Source: SKHV01 sp963678565
GTDB lineage: Bacteria; Bacteroidota; Bacteroidia; Bacteroidales; Prolixibacteraceae
Direction of reading: 5' to 3'
Length of the DNA: 64,000 bases
Assembly (NCBI GenBank): GCA_963678565.1
Contig: OY782875.1
Location: 2,666,001-2,730,000, forward strand
Below, in pieces: positions 27,680 to 35,929 of this stretch. Numbering within the stretch: the stretch's first letter is position 1; each line of letters starts with the position of its first letter. The position numbers and the translations under genes are program-made. A model generated the notes under the pieces. It searched no databases. It was given only the letters and a program-made list of their open reading frames with translations, and was not told the DNA's origin.

Positions 27680-27838
27680 TATTAAATTTAATATTCACTT
27701 TAACTCGATTTTCAAAACGCTAAAGTTCAATCTAATATATCATTACACTTCCACATTCTTCGCAAAAACGAAATAAGTAATTGAAGATAATATTCTTCAA
27801 CAGGAATATAAAATTCGGATTTCGTAAAGATTTATTCC

Positions 27839-27846
27839 TACATTTG
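27839..27846 (+). promoter_or_regulatory. Candidate -7 element TACATTTG before the cobalamin riboswitch
   Basis: Matches TAnnTTTG and ends a few bases before the riboswitch aptamer, as expected for a riboswitch leader promoter. The remaining gap 27680-27838 holds no gene that I can support. Confidence 0.5.
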
Positions 27847-27854
27847 CAGCCGAT

Positions 27855-28045
27855 TTTGGTTCTAGTCTGAAACTTCTCAGATTGGATTAAAACGGGAATC
27901 CGGTGTAATTCCGGAGCTGTACCCGCAGCTGTAAGCCTTATCCCAATTATTATTGGGAAGCTTTTTTGAATCACGCTGCCACTTTTGGAAACTCCAAAGG
28001 GAAGGCCTCAAAAAAGAAGGTGAGCCAGAAGACCTGCCAGATGAT
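27855..28045 (+). ncRNA. Cobalamin (AdoCbl-type) riboswitch
   Basis: The conserved aptamer blocks appear in order: GGGAATCCGGTG, then AATTCCGGAGCTGTACCCGC leading into AGCTGTAAGC (the B12 box), then GCCACT, GGGAAGG, and finally GAGCCAGAAGACCTGCC. It sits upstream of the TonB receptor gene, so B12 would repress the whole uptake and salvage operon. A downstream hairpin (GTGAAA pairing with TTTTCAC, about 28079-28103) could be part of the expression platform. Confidence 0.95.
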
Positions 28046-28137
28046 ATTTAATATTAACACGCTTCGGGATTAAAGCTAGTGAAATTGTACAACCATTTTC
28101 ACCACTGAATTTTGCCGAATGCTCATTTTAAATTGAA

Positions 28138-30081
28138 ATGAGATTTATTGTAAGCATTTTATTCGTTCTGATAGTTTTTCATCAAGCTAGTTGGGCTCAA
28201 AGCCTACAGGACACAATACAAATTGAAGAAGTTGTTGCGCATGCTGACTATAAAAAGTATCAAGCTGGAGTTAAGGTTGAGACTATTTCTGGTACAAAGT
28301 TAGAAAGTGCTCAAGTTGGAGGTTTAGAACATTTGTTAATGCGCTATACTCCTATTTACGTAAAAACAAATGCGGGAGGTTTATCTACCATTCACATTCG
28401 AGGAACAGCCGCCGATCACACCAGCATCATGTTTGGTGGTATTAATATAAACTCCTTAACACTAGGTCATTCAAACCTTTCTAATATTACATCATTCTTA
28501 TTCGATAGAATCGATATTCAATATGGAAGTTCTTCAGCCATTAACGGATCTGGTGCAATTGGAGGCGCAATATATTTGGGCGAACATATCAATTGGGTTG
28601 ATGGAGCTAAAGCAAAACTCGGTTATACTATAGGCTCATTTGGTGCTAGAATGTATGGTGCAAGAGTTGCTGTAGGCAATGGCAAATGGGAGCTTGAATC
28701 TAAAATTGTAAACAACCAAAGCAAAAACAATTTCCCATTTTTAAATACCATTGGTTTTGACAATAGAGAAGGCACCTGGGAAACTCAGAATGGTGCTGCC
28801 ATTAACAACACAAACTTTATTCAACATTTTAATTATCAATTTAGTCCGAGGAAATATTTTAAGTCAGCATTATGGATTGAAAATAGCTGGCATGAAGTAC
28901 AGCCAAGCATGCTTGAAAACAGTGGTTCAAACGACGTGGTTACTGAGTTACAAAACAATAATCTACGATTTTGGAGCGAATACGTGAATCATGAAAACAT
29001 TATAAACTGGAACATTGGTGCAGGCTATGTACAGGATAAACAGATTTACAATAATATTCCAAGCCAATTAATACAAACCAATCGATTTATTGCAAGTATA
29101 ATAGCAACACAAAAAGTAAATACTAAAATTGGTTATAAAATTGGAACACAATATCGTATGCTCACTCCCAATGTTTATTCGTATTCCGATACAGTTAACT
29201 TAAACGAGCAGAACCTTGCACTATTTGCGGTAGGTTTTTATCAGATTAATAAGAAGCTTCGATCAACCATTAATTTGCGTCAGCAATTGGTCACAAACTT
29301 TCATATCCCTTTTGCACCAGCACTAGGGTTGGAGTATAAAATATGGAACAACGAAACCGATATACTTAAAAGCACCTTTAACTTTTCAAAAAGTTATCGC
29401 ATACCAACTTTCAACGATCGTTTTTGGCCAACATCACTGAATCCACTAGGCACTCCCGACTTAAAGGCTGAAGATGGATTTAGTACAGAAATTGGTGTAC
29501 AACATAAACATATTACTGAAAGCTTTTCGTCAAATGTTAAGTTAACCATGTTCTATATGGACATAAACGACTGGATAGAATGGAGAAATTTAAATGGTCC
29601 AATTCCTGTCAACCTAGAGAAAGTTAATAGCAAGGGAGTTGAGTTGCATGCGGATTTTGAACTTCACACTGGTGAATTCATTTCTAAATTCAATACCAAT
29701 TATACTTTCAACCCTTCTTTAAAAATAGAAGCAGGTAAACCAACACAGCAAGTAATTTACGCTCCAAAGCACATGGTTAATGCCTTTTATGAACTTCGAT
29801 GGAACAGCTACTCATGTATAATCGATGGCTCTTTTATTGGAAATCGCTATTACGAATATATCAATAAAATATCGCAATTACGCAGAGCACTTGATCCATA
29901 CTTCATTTCTAATATTAGTTTCCATTATGATGGCTTAAAGTTCAGGCAACATAATTTACAACTGATGCTTGCTGTAAACAACAGATACAATACAAGCTAT
30001 CAAAATGAACTATACTACGCTATGCCCGGAAGAAATTTTAGTGCAAGCATTCGAATGAATTTATACACAAACAACAAATAA
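28138..30081 (+). CDS. btuB: BtuB-like TonB-dependent cobalamin receptor
   Basis: A 647-residue outer-membrane receptor. It has a signal peptide (about 1-20, ASWAQS), a TonB box region (DTIQIEEVVAHA) and a plug domain (about 40-150, with IHIRGTAADHTSIMFGGI and GSGAIGGAIYLG). A 22-strand barrel ends near RMNLYTNNK. It is preceded by a cobalamin riboswitch and followed by B12-salvage genes, which together support transport of cobalamin or cobinamide across the outer membrane. No SusD partner is present; the next gene instead encodes a BtuG-like surface lipoprotein, as in other Bacteroidota B12 systems. Confidence 0.88.
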   Translation: MRFIVSILFVLIVFHQASWAQSLQDTIQIEEVVAHADYKKYQAGVKVETISGTKLESAQVGGLEHLLMRYTPIYVKTNAGGLSTIHIRGTAADHTSIMFGGININSLTLGHSNLSNITSFLFDRIDIQYGSSSAINGSGAIGGAIYLGEHINWVDGAKAKLGYTIGSFGARMYGARVAVGNGKWELESKIVNNQSKNNFPFLNTIGFDNREGTWETQNGAAINNTNFIQHFNYQFSPRKYFKSALWIENSWHEVQPSMLENSGSNDVVTELQNNNLRFWSEYVNHENIINWNIGAGYVQDKQIYNNIPSQLIQTNRFIASIIATQKVNTKIGYKIGTQYRMLTPNVYSYSDTVNLNEQNLALFAVGFYQINKKLRSTINLRQQLVTNFHIPFAPALGLEYKIWNNETDILKSTFNFSKSYRIPTFNDRFWPTSLNPLGTPDLKAEDGFSTEIGVQHKHITESFSSNVKLTMFYMDINDWIEWRNLNGPIPVNLEKVNSKGVELHADFELHTGEFISKFNTNYTFNPSLKIEAGKPTQQVIYAPKHMVNAFYELRWNSYSCIIDGSFIGNRYYEYINKISQLRRALDPYFISNISFHYDGLKFRQHNLQLMLAVNNRYNTSYQNELYYAMPGRNFSASIRMNLYTNNK

Positions 30082-30091
30082 TATTTTAATC

Positions 30092-31195
30092 ATGAAAAAA
30101 TTTAAATTCGCTTATTTATTGCTGGCTATTATTGCATTAGCATTTACCTCTTGTGATGAAACTGATCCAATTCTTGACAACCCAAAAAGTGATGTAACCG
30201 GATTGTATTTCTTGAATTATGGTAGTTCTAATTCTAGTTCTACCATAACAAAGTACAACAACGTAGATTCAACAACTATCAACAACTATTATGAAGGTCA
30301 AAATAGTACAATTTTAACTTCGAAGGGCCAATATTTTTACGAATACAATAATAAAATTTACATCATGGGTAATGGTGCAGATCAGGTTATTGTTTTAGAT
30401 TCAACTTTTGTACAATCTGAAAATGGTATTTCTGAAGGAATAATAAAACCTAGATATTGCATTGGAAATGAAAATTACCTTTATATTTCTTGTTGGGGTG
30501 GTGAGGTTTGGAGTGATAACTCATTATCATACATTGCAAAATTAAATATCAATAGCAACACTGTGGAAGAGAAAATAGCACTACCCGGTGGAACAGAAGG
30601 CTTAGAAATTGCCAATGGTAAATTATTTGTTGCATTGAATTATTCAGATAGCATTGCTGCAATTGATTTAGTAACAGAAGCCATTTCTTACATCGAAACT
30701 CCTGCAGTTTCTTCATACTTTGTAAAAGATGCTGACGAAAATTTATATGTAAGCATGATAAGCACTTATTATGATTACTCTGAAACTACCGGTTTAGGAT
30801 TAGTAAATACAACAACCAATGCAATCGATACAGTTTATGCTTTAGGTGGTATTAGCTCAGAATATAGCTCTATTTTAACTGCGAATACCGATGCCTCTAA
30901 ATTTTACATTTTAGCATCTTCTTGGGTTAAAATAGATGATAAATCGATTCAACAAGGAGCAATTTATAGTTTCGATACAAAAACGAAGGAATATACTCCT
31001 TTCCTTGAAAATTTAACAGGAATCAACGGAATGACTGTTAACCCTGCCGACAACAATATTTACGTATTTGGAGCTGACAGCTATACTGAACCAGGATTTG
31101 TAAAAATCTACGATGCTGAAGCAAATTACATCAGCGAATTCGGTTGTGGAGTTTCTCCATACTGGGGATTATATTTGAATTACGACAATGAATAA
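30092..31195 (+). CDS. btuG: BtuG-like beta-propeller surface lipoprotein
   Basis: A 367-residue lipoprotein (AFTSC, Cys 21) with repeated blades of YncE/DUF5074 type, e.g. GADQVIVLDS, NSLSYIAKLNINSNTVEEKIALPGG, YSDSIAAIDLVTEAISYIETP and KIYDAEANYISEFG. BtuG proteins of gut Bacteroides are seven-bladed surface lipoproteins that bind B12 with very high affinity and hand it to BtuB. The position directly after btuB (10-bp gap) under a cobalamin riboswitch supports that role. The ligand itself is inferred from context, not from binding residues. The stop overlaps the next gene by 8 bp. Confidence 0.78.
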   Translation: MKKFKFAYLLLAIIALAFTSCDETDPILDNPKSDVTGLYFLNYGSSNSSSTITKYNNVDSTTINNYYEGQNSTILTSKGQYFYEYNNKIYIMGNGADQVIVLDSTFVQSENGISEGIIKPRYCIGNENYLYISCWGGEVWSDNSLSYIAKLNINSNTVEEKIALPGGTEGLEIANGKLFVALNYSDSIAAIDLVTEAISYIETPAVSSYFVKDADENLYVSMISTYYDYSETTGLGLVNTTTNAIDTVYALGGISSEYSSILTANTDASKFYILASSWVKIDDKSIQQGAIYSFDTKTKEYTPFLENLTGINGMTVNPADNNIYVFGADSYTEPGFVKIYDAEANYISEFGCGVSPYWGLYLNYDNE

Positions 31196-31610
31196 ATCAA
31201 TCAAAGCAATAATTTCAGGCATGGTATTCTTTTTACTATGCCTGAATATTCAAGCTAAAGAGCCGGCAAAAATCATCGTTCAAATTGAGTTTAATGGTGC
31301 TAACTTTAATATTGATAAAGCCTTAAATTTCCAAAACGACCTAAGCGCATTAGAAGCTTTACAAATGGTTGCATTGGTTGCAACACACCCGGTTGGCGAA
31401 TATGTTTTCGTTGACGAAATTAACGGTGTAAAAAACATTAAAGAGTTAAATGCATGGTATTTCACCGTGAACGATGTTCCTTCAAAAACCTTAGCCATCA
31501 ACCGTCAACTTGAAAAAGGCGACGTTGTAAAATGGATTTACAAAACCGATGTTTGTTCCAAAACCGTGAAAAGTAAAAACTGCGATAATATTAATTGCAC
31601 AAAAGAATAA
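31188..31610 (+). CDS. Small exported DUF4430/transcobalamin-C-like protein
   Basis: A 140-residue protein with a Sec signal peptide (about 1-23, ending NIQAK). The mature domain (about 28-122: IIVQIEF, LSALEALQMV, GEYVFVDEINGV, NAWYFTVNDVPS, LEKGDVVKWIYK) looks like the DUF4430 fold, which is related to the C-terminal domain of intrinsic factor and transcobalamin. The C-terminus has three cysteines (VCSKTVKSKNCDNINC). Translationally coupled to the btuG-like gene (8-bp overlap) and 2 bp before the adenosyltransferase gene. A cobamide-binding accessory role is a reasonable inference. Confidence 0.65.
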   Translation: MNKSIKAIISGMVFFLLCLNIQAKEPAKIIVQIEFNGANFNIDKALNFQNDLSALEALQMVALVATHPVGEYVFVDEINGVKNIKELNAWYFTVNDVPSKTLAINRQLEKGDVVKWIYKTDVCSKTVKSKNCDNINCTKE

Positions 31611-31612
31611 AG

Positions 31613-32185
31613 ATGAGAGTTTACACACGAACCGGAGACCGCGGGAAAACAGGTATTTATGGTGGAATGCGTTGCGACAAAGACGACATTCGTATTGAAT
31701 GTAATGGAATTATTGATGAAGCATTAAGCGACATTGGCATGTTACGTACTATGATCACCCCTGACCACGAATGGCAGCAACGCTTGTATAAAATCCAAGT
31801 CGATATGATGAACTTCATGTCGCATGTTGCAACCCACTCATCAATGCGCGATCAAAACCCAATTGACAAACCAACCGAAGGACCAAAGGAGTGTGAACAA
31901 TGGATTGATGCCATGCACGATGAAATGGAAGGTTCACACGACTATTTCATTTTGCCGGGCGGAACACAAGTCTCAGCACAATGCCATGTTATTCGAACTA
32001 AAATTCGTACTGCCGAACGTCGTTTAATCAGTTTAAACAAGGAAGATGAAGTAGAACCATTCATTATGAAATACATCAACCGCTTATCCGATTTATTTTT
32101 CACTTTGTCGCGCTACGAAATTTACAAAGCAGGTTTGAATGAAGAAAAACTTCGTCCGTTCATCATGAAATTCAACCACAAATAA
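31613..32185 (+). CDS. PduO-type cob(I)alamin adenosyltransferase
   Basis: A cytoplasmic enzyme of 190 residues that attaches the 5'-deoxyadenosyl group from ATP to reduced cobalamin or cobinamide. The ATP-binding N-terminus is YTRTGDRGKTGIYGG, and conserved helices carry VIRTKIRTAERR and INRLSDLFFTLSRY. The ATG at 31613 puts the TRTGD motif at residue 4. A TTG 18 bp upstream overlaps the previous gene and is not needed. The stop overlaps the cobU start (TAATG), which indicates translational coupling. It supplies adenosylated corrinoid to the downstream loop enzymes. Confidence 0.92.
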   Translation: MRVYTRTGDRGKTGIYGGMRCDKDDIRIECNGIIDEALSDIGMLRTMITPDHEWQQRLYKIQVDMMNFMSHVATHSSMRDQNPIDKPTEGPKECEQWIDAMHDEMEGSHDYFILPGGTQVSAQCHVIRTKIRTAERRLISLNKEDEVEPFIMKYINRLSDLFFTLSRYEIYKAGLNEEKLRPFIMKFNHK

Positions 32186-32694
32186 TGGCAACCATTAACT
32201 TCATAACCGGTGGTGCGCGCTCTGGAAAAAGTAGTTACGCTCAGCAATTGGCCGAACAATGCAGCACTGCTCCTATTTACTTGGCCACTGCACGAGTTTG
32301 GGACGATGATTTTGCAGCAAGAATTAAGCGTCATCAAAACGATAGAGGTGAAATGTGGACCACCATTGAAGAAGAAAAACAATTATCAAAACTCAATTTA
32401 CAAGGAAAAACAGTCCTTTTAGATTGCATCACTTTATGGTTGAATAATTTGTTTTTCGACAATAAAAATAACCTTGACCAAACTTTAACAGAAGCCAAAC
32501 ACGAATGGAATAAATTCATTCAGCAAGACATGACGTTGATTGTAGTAAGCAACGAAATTGGCATGGGCATTCATCCAGAAAATGAATTGGCACGAAAATT
32601 TGCCGATCTACAAGGCTGGATGAACCAACATATTGCAGCGTCAGCAAACGACGTTTTCTTAACCGTATCGGGCATTCCTGTAAAAATTAAGTAA
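32185..32694 (+). CDS. cobU: Adenosylcobinamide kinase/guanylyltransferase
   Basis: A bifunctional enzyme of nucleotide-loop assembly that phosphorylates adenosylcobinamide and then transfers GMP. The P-loop GGARSGKSS is at residues 8-16. The guanylylation His region is RIKRHQNDRGEMWTTIEE (about 47-64). The sequence VLLDCITLWLNNL (about 75-88) carries the Walker-B-like strand, and VSNEIGMGIHPE is typical. At 169 residues it is a normal size. The start overlaps the preceding stop by one base. Works with cobT and cobS downstream. Confidence 0.95.
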   Translation: MATINFITGGARSGKSSYAQQLAEQCSTAPIYLATARVWDDDFAARIKRHQNDRGEMWTTIEEEKQLSKLNLQGKTVLLDCITLWLNNLFFDNKNNLDQTLTEAKHEWNKFIQQDMTLIVVSNEIGMGIHPENELARKFADLQGWMNQHIAASANDVFLTVSGIPVKIK

Positions 32695-32732
32695 AACAAC
32701 AAAACAGCCCGAAATAATATAATACGCTTAAT

Positions 32733-33527
32733 ATGAAATTTTTAAAATTCCTTTTTCTTTCAGTTTTTACTGCGATACTCTTTAGTTCGCACGTGCCATT
32801 TCTGAAACCAAATCAATTCGTTATACTTCACAATCGTTTTCATGTGGAATCTTCATTCACAGAAGAACCATTTCAGGCTGATTTTGCAATGAAAGCTCCT
32901 CACTATTATTTAATTGATCCAAATGGAAATCAATTAGATGTTGCACCAAGTGCAAGCACTAAAGCAGCGGTGTACATCGAGCCTAAAATAATCAAAGAAG
33001 GTACTTATCGCATTAATGCATCACAGCGAAAAGGCCCCAATTATCGCGGAGTAGAAACTTCAGAAGAGAAAATATACTTCTCGGATGATACCCTAAAAGT
33101 TCAAGGAAAGAAGATTACACTTCAGTATTTCAGCAGTGCCGACACCTATGTATGCAAAGGCGCTGCCAATTATAAACCAATGCTATTGAACAGTGGCCTT
33201 GAAATTATTCCTTCAAGTTCTCCAAATAAAATAAAAGTAAATAAGGCCATTAAATTTAAAGTGTATCAAGACGGAATACCTGTCCCCAATGCTAGAATTG
33301 TTGTTGGCTACAACAACGACCACTATTACCAAAAAGAGAGTATTGATTTTTACCATGTTGAAGACCAACGAAAAAACAATATTTATGCCGACAAAAATGG
33401 AACTTTTTTATTTACACCTGAAAAGCCGGGATTAATACTCTTATTCGTAACCATCCACAAAAGAATTACCGACACACATTGGGAAAGTTATAATAATTCA
33501 CTTACCCTCGAAGCCAAATTAAATTAG
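32733..33527 (+). CDS. DUF4198-like exported protein of B12 operon
   Basis: A 264-residue protein with a signal peptide (about 1-20) followed by two beta-sandwich regions. The first has HVPFLKPNQFVILHNRFHVESSFTEEPF and the second (about 170-260) is a CNA-B/Ig-like domain (YQDGIPVPNARIVVGY, DKNGTFLFTPEKPGLILLFV). This matches DUF4198 proteins, which are often linked to cobalt or nickel uptake and TonB systems. His residues are present at both ends. A periplasmic role in cobalt or corrinoid handling is plausible from the operon but not shown. Confidence 0.7.
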   Translation: MKFLKFLFLSVFTAILFSSHVPFLKPNQFVILHNRFHVESSFTEEPFQADFAMKAPHYYLIDPNGNQLDVAPSASTKAAVYIEPKIIKEGTYRINASQRKGPNYRGVETSEEKIYFSDDTLKVQGKKITLQYFSSADTYVCKGAANYKPMLLNSGLEIIPSSSPNKIKVNKAIKFKVYQDGIPVPNARIVVGYNNDHYYQKESIDFYHVEDQRKNNIYADKNGTFLFTPEKPGLILLFVTIHKRITDTHWESYNNSLTLEAKLN

Positions 33528-33578
33528 CATTTAATCAAATTTAAATTCAGATATAATAAAACCACAATACAAATTCGT

Positions 33579-34580
33579 ATGAGTTTACAAGAACAGCTCC
33601 AGCATAAAATTGACTTTAAAACTAAACCTACCGGATCATTGGGTCAGTTAGAAGAAATTGCCCTTCAAATTGGTTTAATACAACAAACGCTATCTCCAAG
33701 TATTGAAAAACCGGTAATGTTAGTTTTTGCTGCCGATCATGGCTTAGCCGACGAAAAAATCAGTCCTTATCCGAAAGATGTTACCTGGCAAATGGTAATG
33801 AACATGGTTGCCGGAGGTGCAGCTATTAGCGTTTTCTGTAAACACAGTGGCTTAGATATGAAAGTAATCGATGCTGGTGTTGATTATGATTTTCCCGAAG
33901 AGCTCCCCATTCTAAGATCGAAAATTGCACGCGGAACAAAGAACATGAAACACGAACCTGCCATGACTTTGGTAGAATGCGAGCAAGCGATGCAAAAAGG
34001 TGCAGAATATGTACAAAAGGTTGTTGCAGAAGGCACAAACACCCTTGCATTTGGAGAAGTAGGCATTGGCAATACTTCACCTTCAGCACTTTTAATGCAT
34101 CGTTTCCTTGCCTTACCAATTGAAACATGCGTGGGTGCAGGAGCTGGTATGGTTGGCGAACAATATGAGCATAAACTAAAGGTATTAACTGAAGTTTCGC
34201 GCAAACACAATCCAAGTACTGCCATTGATACCTTGGCTACTTTTGGCGGACTAGAAATTGCCATGATGGTAGGTGCCTTTATCGAAGCTAAAAAACAAAA
34301 CATGCTTATTTTGGTCGATGGCTTCATTGCTTCGGCAGCTATGCTTACCGCTTCGCAATTTGAACCGCAATTAAAAGACAACTGTGTGTTCTGTCATAAA
34401 TCGAAAGAGAAAGCACACATCACTTTATTAGAAACCTTAAATGTAAAGCCTGTGCTTGATTTAGGTTTGCGTTTAGGTGAAGGTACCGGCGCTGCTGTTG
34501 CATTGCCCGTTGTGCAAGCTGCTGTAAATTTCATCAACGAAATGAGTAGCTTTGATGAAGCCGGAGTAAGCAACAAATAA
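33579..34580 (+). CDS. cobT: Nicotinate-nucleotide:dimethylbenzimidazole phosphoribosyltransferase
   Basis: Activates the lower-ligand base (for example dimethylbenzimidazole) to its alpha-ribotide for attachment to the corrinoid. 333 residues. Conserved parts include KPTGSLGQLEEIA near the N-terminus, FAADHGLADEKISPYP, GEVGIGNTSPSALL and, close to the C-terminus, LGEGTGAAVALP containing the catalytic Glu. All are intact. It belongs to the riboswitch-controlled operon and precedes cobS by 12 bp. Which base is used is not visible from the sequence. Confidence 0.95.
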   Translation: MSLQEQLQHKIDFKTKPTGSLGQLEEIALQIGLIQQTLSPSIEKPVMLVFAADHGLADEKISPYPKDVTWQMVMNMVAGGAAISVFCKHSGLDMKVIDAGVDYDFPEELPILRSKIARGTKNMKHEPAMTLVECEQAMQKGAEYVQKVVAEGTNTLAFGEVGIGNTSPSALLMHRFLALPIETCVGAGAGMVGEQYEHKLKVLTEVSRKHNPSTAIDTLATFGGLEIAMMVGAFIEAKKQNMLILVDGFIASAAMLTASQFEPQLKDNCVFCHKSKEKAHITLLETLNVKPVLDLGLRLGEGTGAAVALPVVQAAVNFINEMSSFDEAGVSNK

Positions 34581-34592
34581 AGTTTTAATTCT

Positions 34593-35363
34593 ATGAAAAA
34601 CCAGCTTAACATATTCCTCATTGCGCTCACATTTTACACACGAATTCCAGTAAAAAAGCAATTACCCTATTCCGATGAAAATTTGAATAAGGCTACACGC
34701 TATTTTCCTCTTATTGGATTTTTGGTTGGAGGAATTGGAGCACTGGTTTTCTGGGCAGCTTCTTTCATTTTGCCGGCGCTGGTTGCTATTATTTTAGCAA
34801 CTGCAGCTACAATTTACGCTACCGGCGCATTCCACGAAGATGGATTTGCCGATTATTGCGATGGTTTTGGCGGTGGATACACCAAAGAAAAAATCATTAC
34901 CATAATGAAAGACAGCAGAATTGGCACTTACGGAAGTGTGGGCCTACTGCTAATGCTGATGACTAAAATATTCACACTTAATGAAATTGAAATAACACAA
35001 ATTCCACTGGTCATTATTGCGGCACATGGTTTTAGCAGAGTGATGCCTGTTATAATCATTTTCTCAACAAGCTATGTTCGCGATGATGTTAGCAGTAAAA
35101 TTAAACCTATTGGAAAAAAAGGGAGTATTGCCGACCTAATCTCTGCCATAATTTTCGGAAGTGCTTTACTCTTCCTTTTTCCGATAGAATTTATTATAAC
35201 AATACTTCTGGCAACCGCCATCACTACCTTCACTTTCAGAAAATATATTGTAAAAAAAATTGGCGGTTACACAGGAGATTGTTTGGGTGCTTTGCAGCAA
35301 ATTTGTGAGCTGTTATTCTATCTTTTTATTTTAATTTACCCCATTAGTACATGGATTCAATAA
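34593..35363 (+). CDS. cobS: Adenosylcobinamide-GDP ribazoletransferase
   Basis: An integral-membrane enzyme of 256 residues that joins AdoCbi-GDP with alpha-ribazole (phosphate) to give cobalamin (phosphate). It begins with the family motif ALTFYTRIPV. The acidic metal-binding stretch FHEDGFADYCDGFGGG is at about 87-103, followed by MKDSRIGTYG. Several hydrophobic helices make up the remainder, including GGYTGDCLGALQQICE near the C-terminus. The last 13 bp overlap cobC, so expression is coupled. Confidence 0.95.
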   Translation: MKNQLNIFLIALTFYTRIPVKKQLPYSDENLNKATRYFPLIGFLVGGIGALVFWAASFILPALVAIILATAATIYATGAFHEDGFADYCDGFGGGYTKEKIITIMKDSRIGTYGSVGLLLMLMTKIFTLNEIEITQIPLVIIAAHGFSRVMPVIIIFSTSYVRDDVSSKIKPIGKKGSIADLISAIIFGSALLFLFPIEFIITILLATAITTFTFRKYIVKKIGGYTGDCLGALQQICELLFYLFILIYPISTWIQ

Positions 35364-35929
35364 AAAAATTAACAATCATTAGACACACCAGCGTTGCAAT
35401 TGAAAAAGGACTGATTTATGGTAGAACAGATGTTCCTTTGAGTGATACTTTTCAATTCGAAGCAAAAATTATTCGAAATAAACTGAATAGCGATTTCGAT
35501 AAAATATATACAAGCCCATCGAAAAGGTGTGTCGAATTAAGTAATCTGCTTTGGCCAAAATTTCCAAAAACAGAAGATGAGCGCATCATGGAATTGAATT
35601 TCGGAACTTGGGAAGGTAAAAATTGGAACGATATAGATCAAACTTCTGAAGCCAACTATTGGTTTAATGATTTCATTAACCAACCTTGCCCAAAAGGAGA
35701 ATCGTATGCCGATTTACTCAATCGTGTTGAATCTTTTATCCATTCAATTCAACAAAGCCCTTATAAAAACATAGCGATTGTATGCCATGGTGGTTCAATT
35801 CGTGCATTTCTTTCCATTATAAATCAGCGAAGTCCGAAAGAGGTATTCGATCAAAAAATTAATTTTGGCGAAGTAATTTCCCTAGAAATAAGTAAAAGCA
35901 AAACTTATGAGCAATTTGCAGCAAAGTAG
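35351..35929 (+). CDS. cobC: Alpha-ribazole-5'-phosphate phosphatase (histidine phosphatase family)
   Basis: A 192-residue phosphohistidine phosphatase. The catalytic His is in LTIIRHTSV (RHT instead of the common RHG). YGRTDVPLS and YTSPSKRC follow as expected, the acid Glu is in ELNFGTWEGKNW, and the second His is in VCHGGSIRAFL. CobC removes the phosphate from alpha-ribazole phosphate or cobalamin phosphate. Assignment to cobC rather than another family member rests on overlaps with cobS (13 bp) and cobQ (23 bp). Confidence 0.88.
   Translation: MDSIKKLTIIRHTSVAIEKGLIYGRTDVPLSDTFQFEAKIIRNKLNSDFDKIYTSPSKRCVELSNLLWPKFPKTEDERIMELNFGTWEGKNWNDIDQTSEANYWFNDFINQPCPKGESYADLLNRVESFIHSIQQSPYKNIAIVCHGGSIRAFLSIINQRSPKEVFDQKINFGEVISLEISKSKTYEQFAAK

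Noticed and set aside
33826..34381. Long minus-strand open frames (129 and 165 codons) inside cobT
   Set aside because: Wholly inside a clearly coding gene on the other strand, with no start context or recognisable protein.
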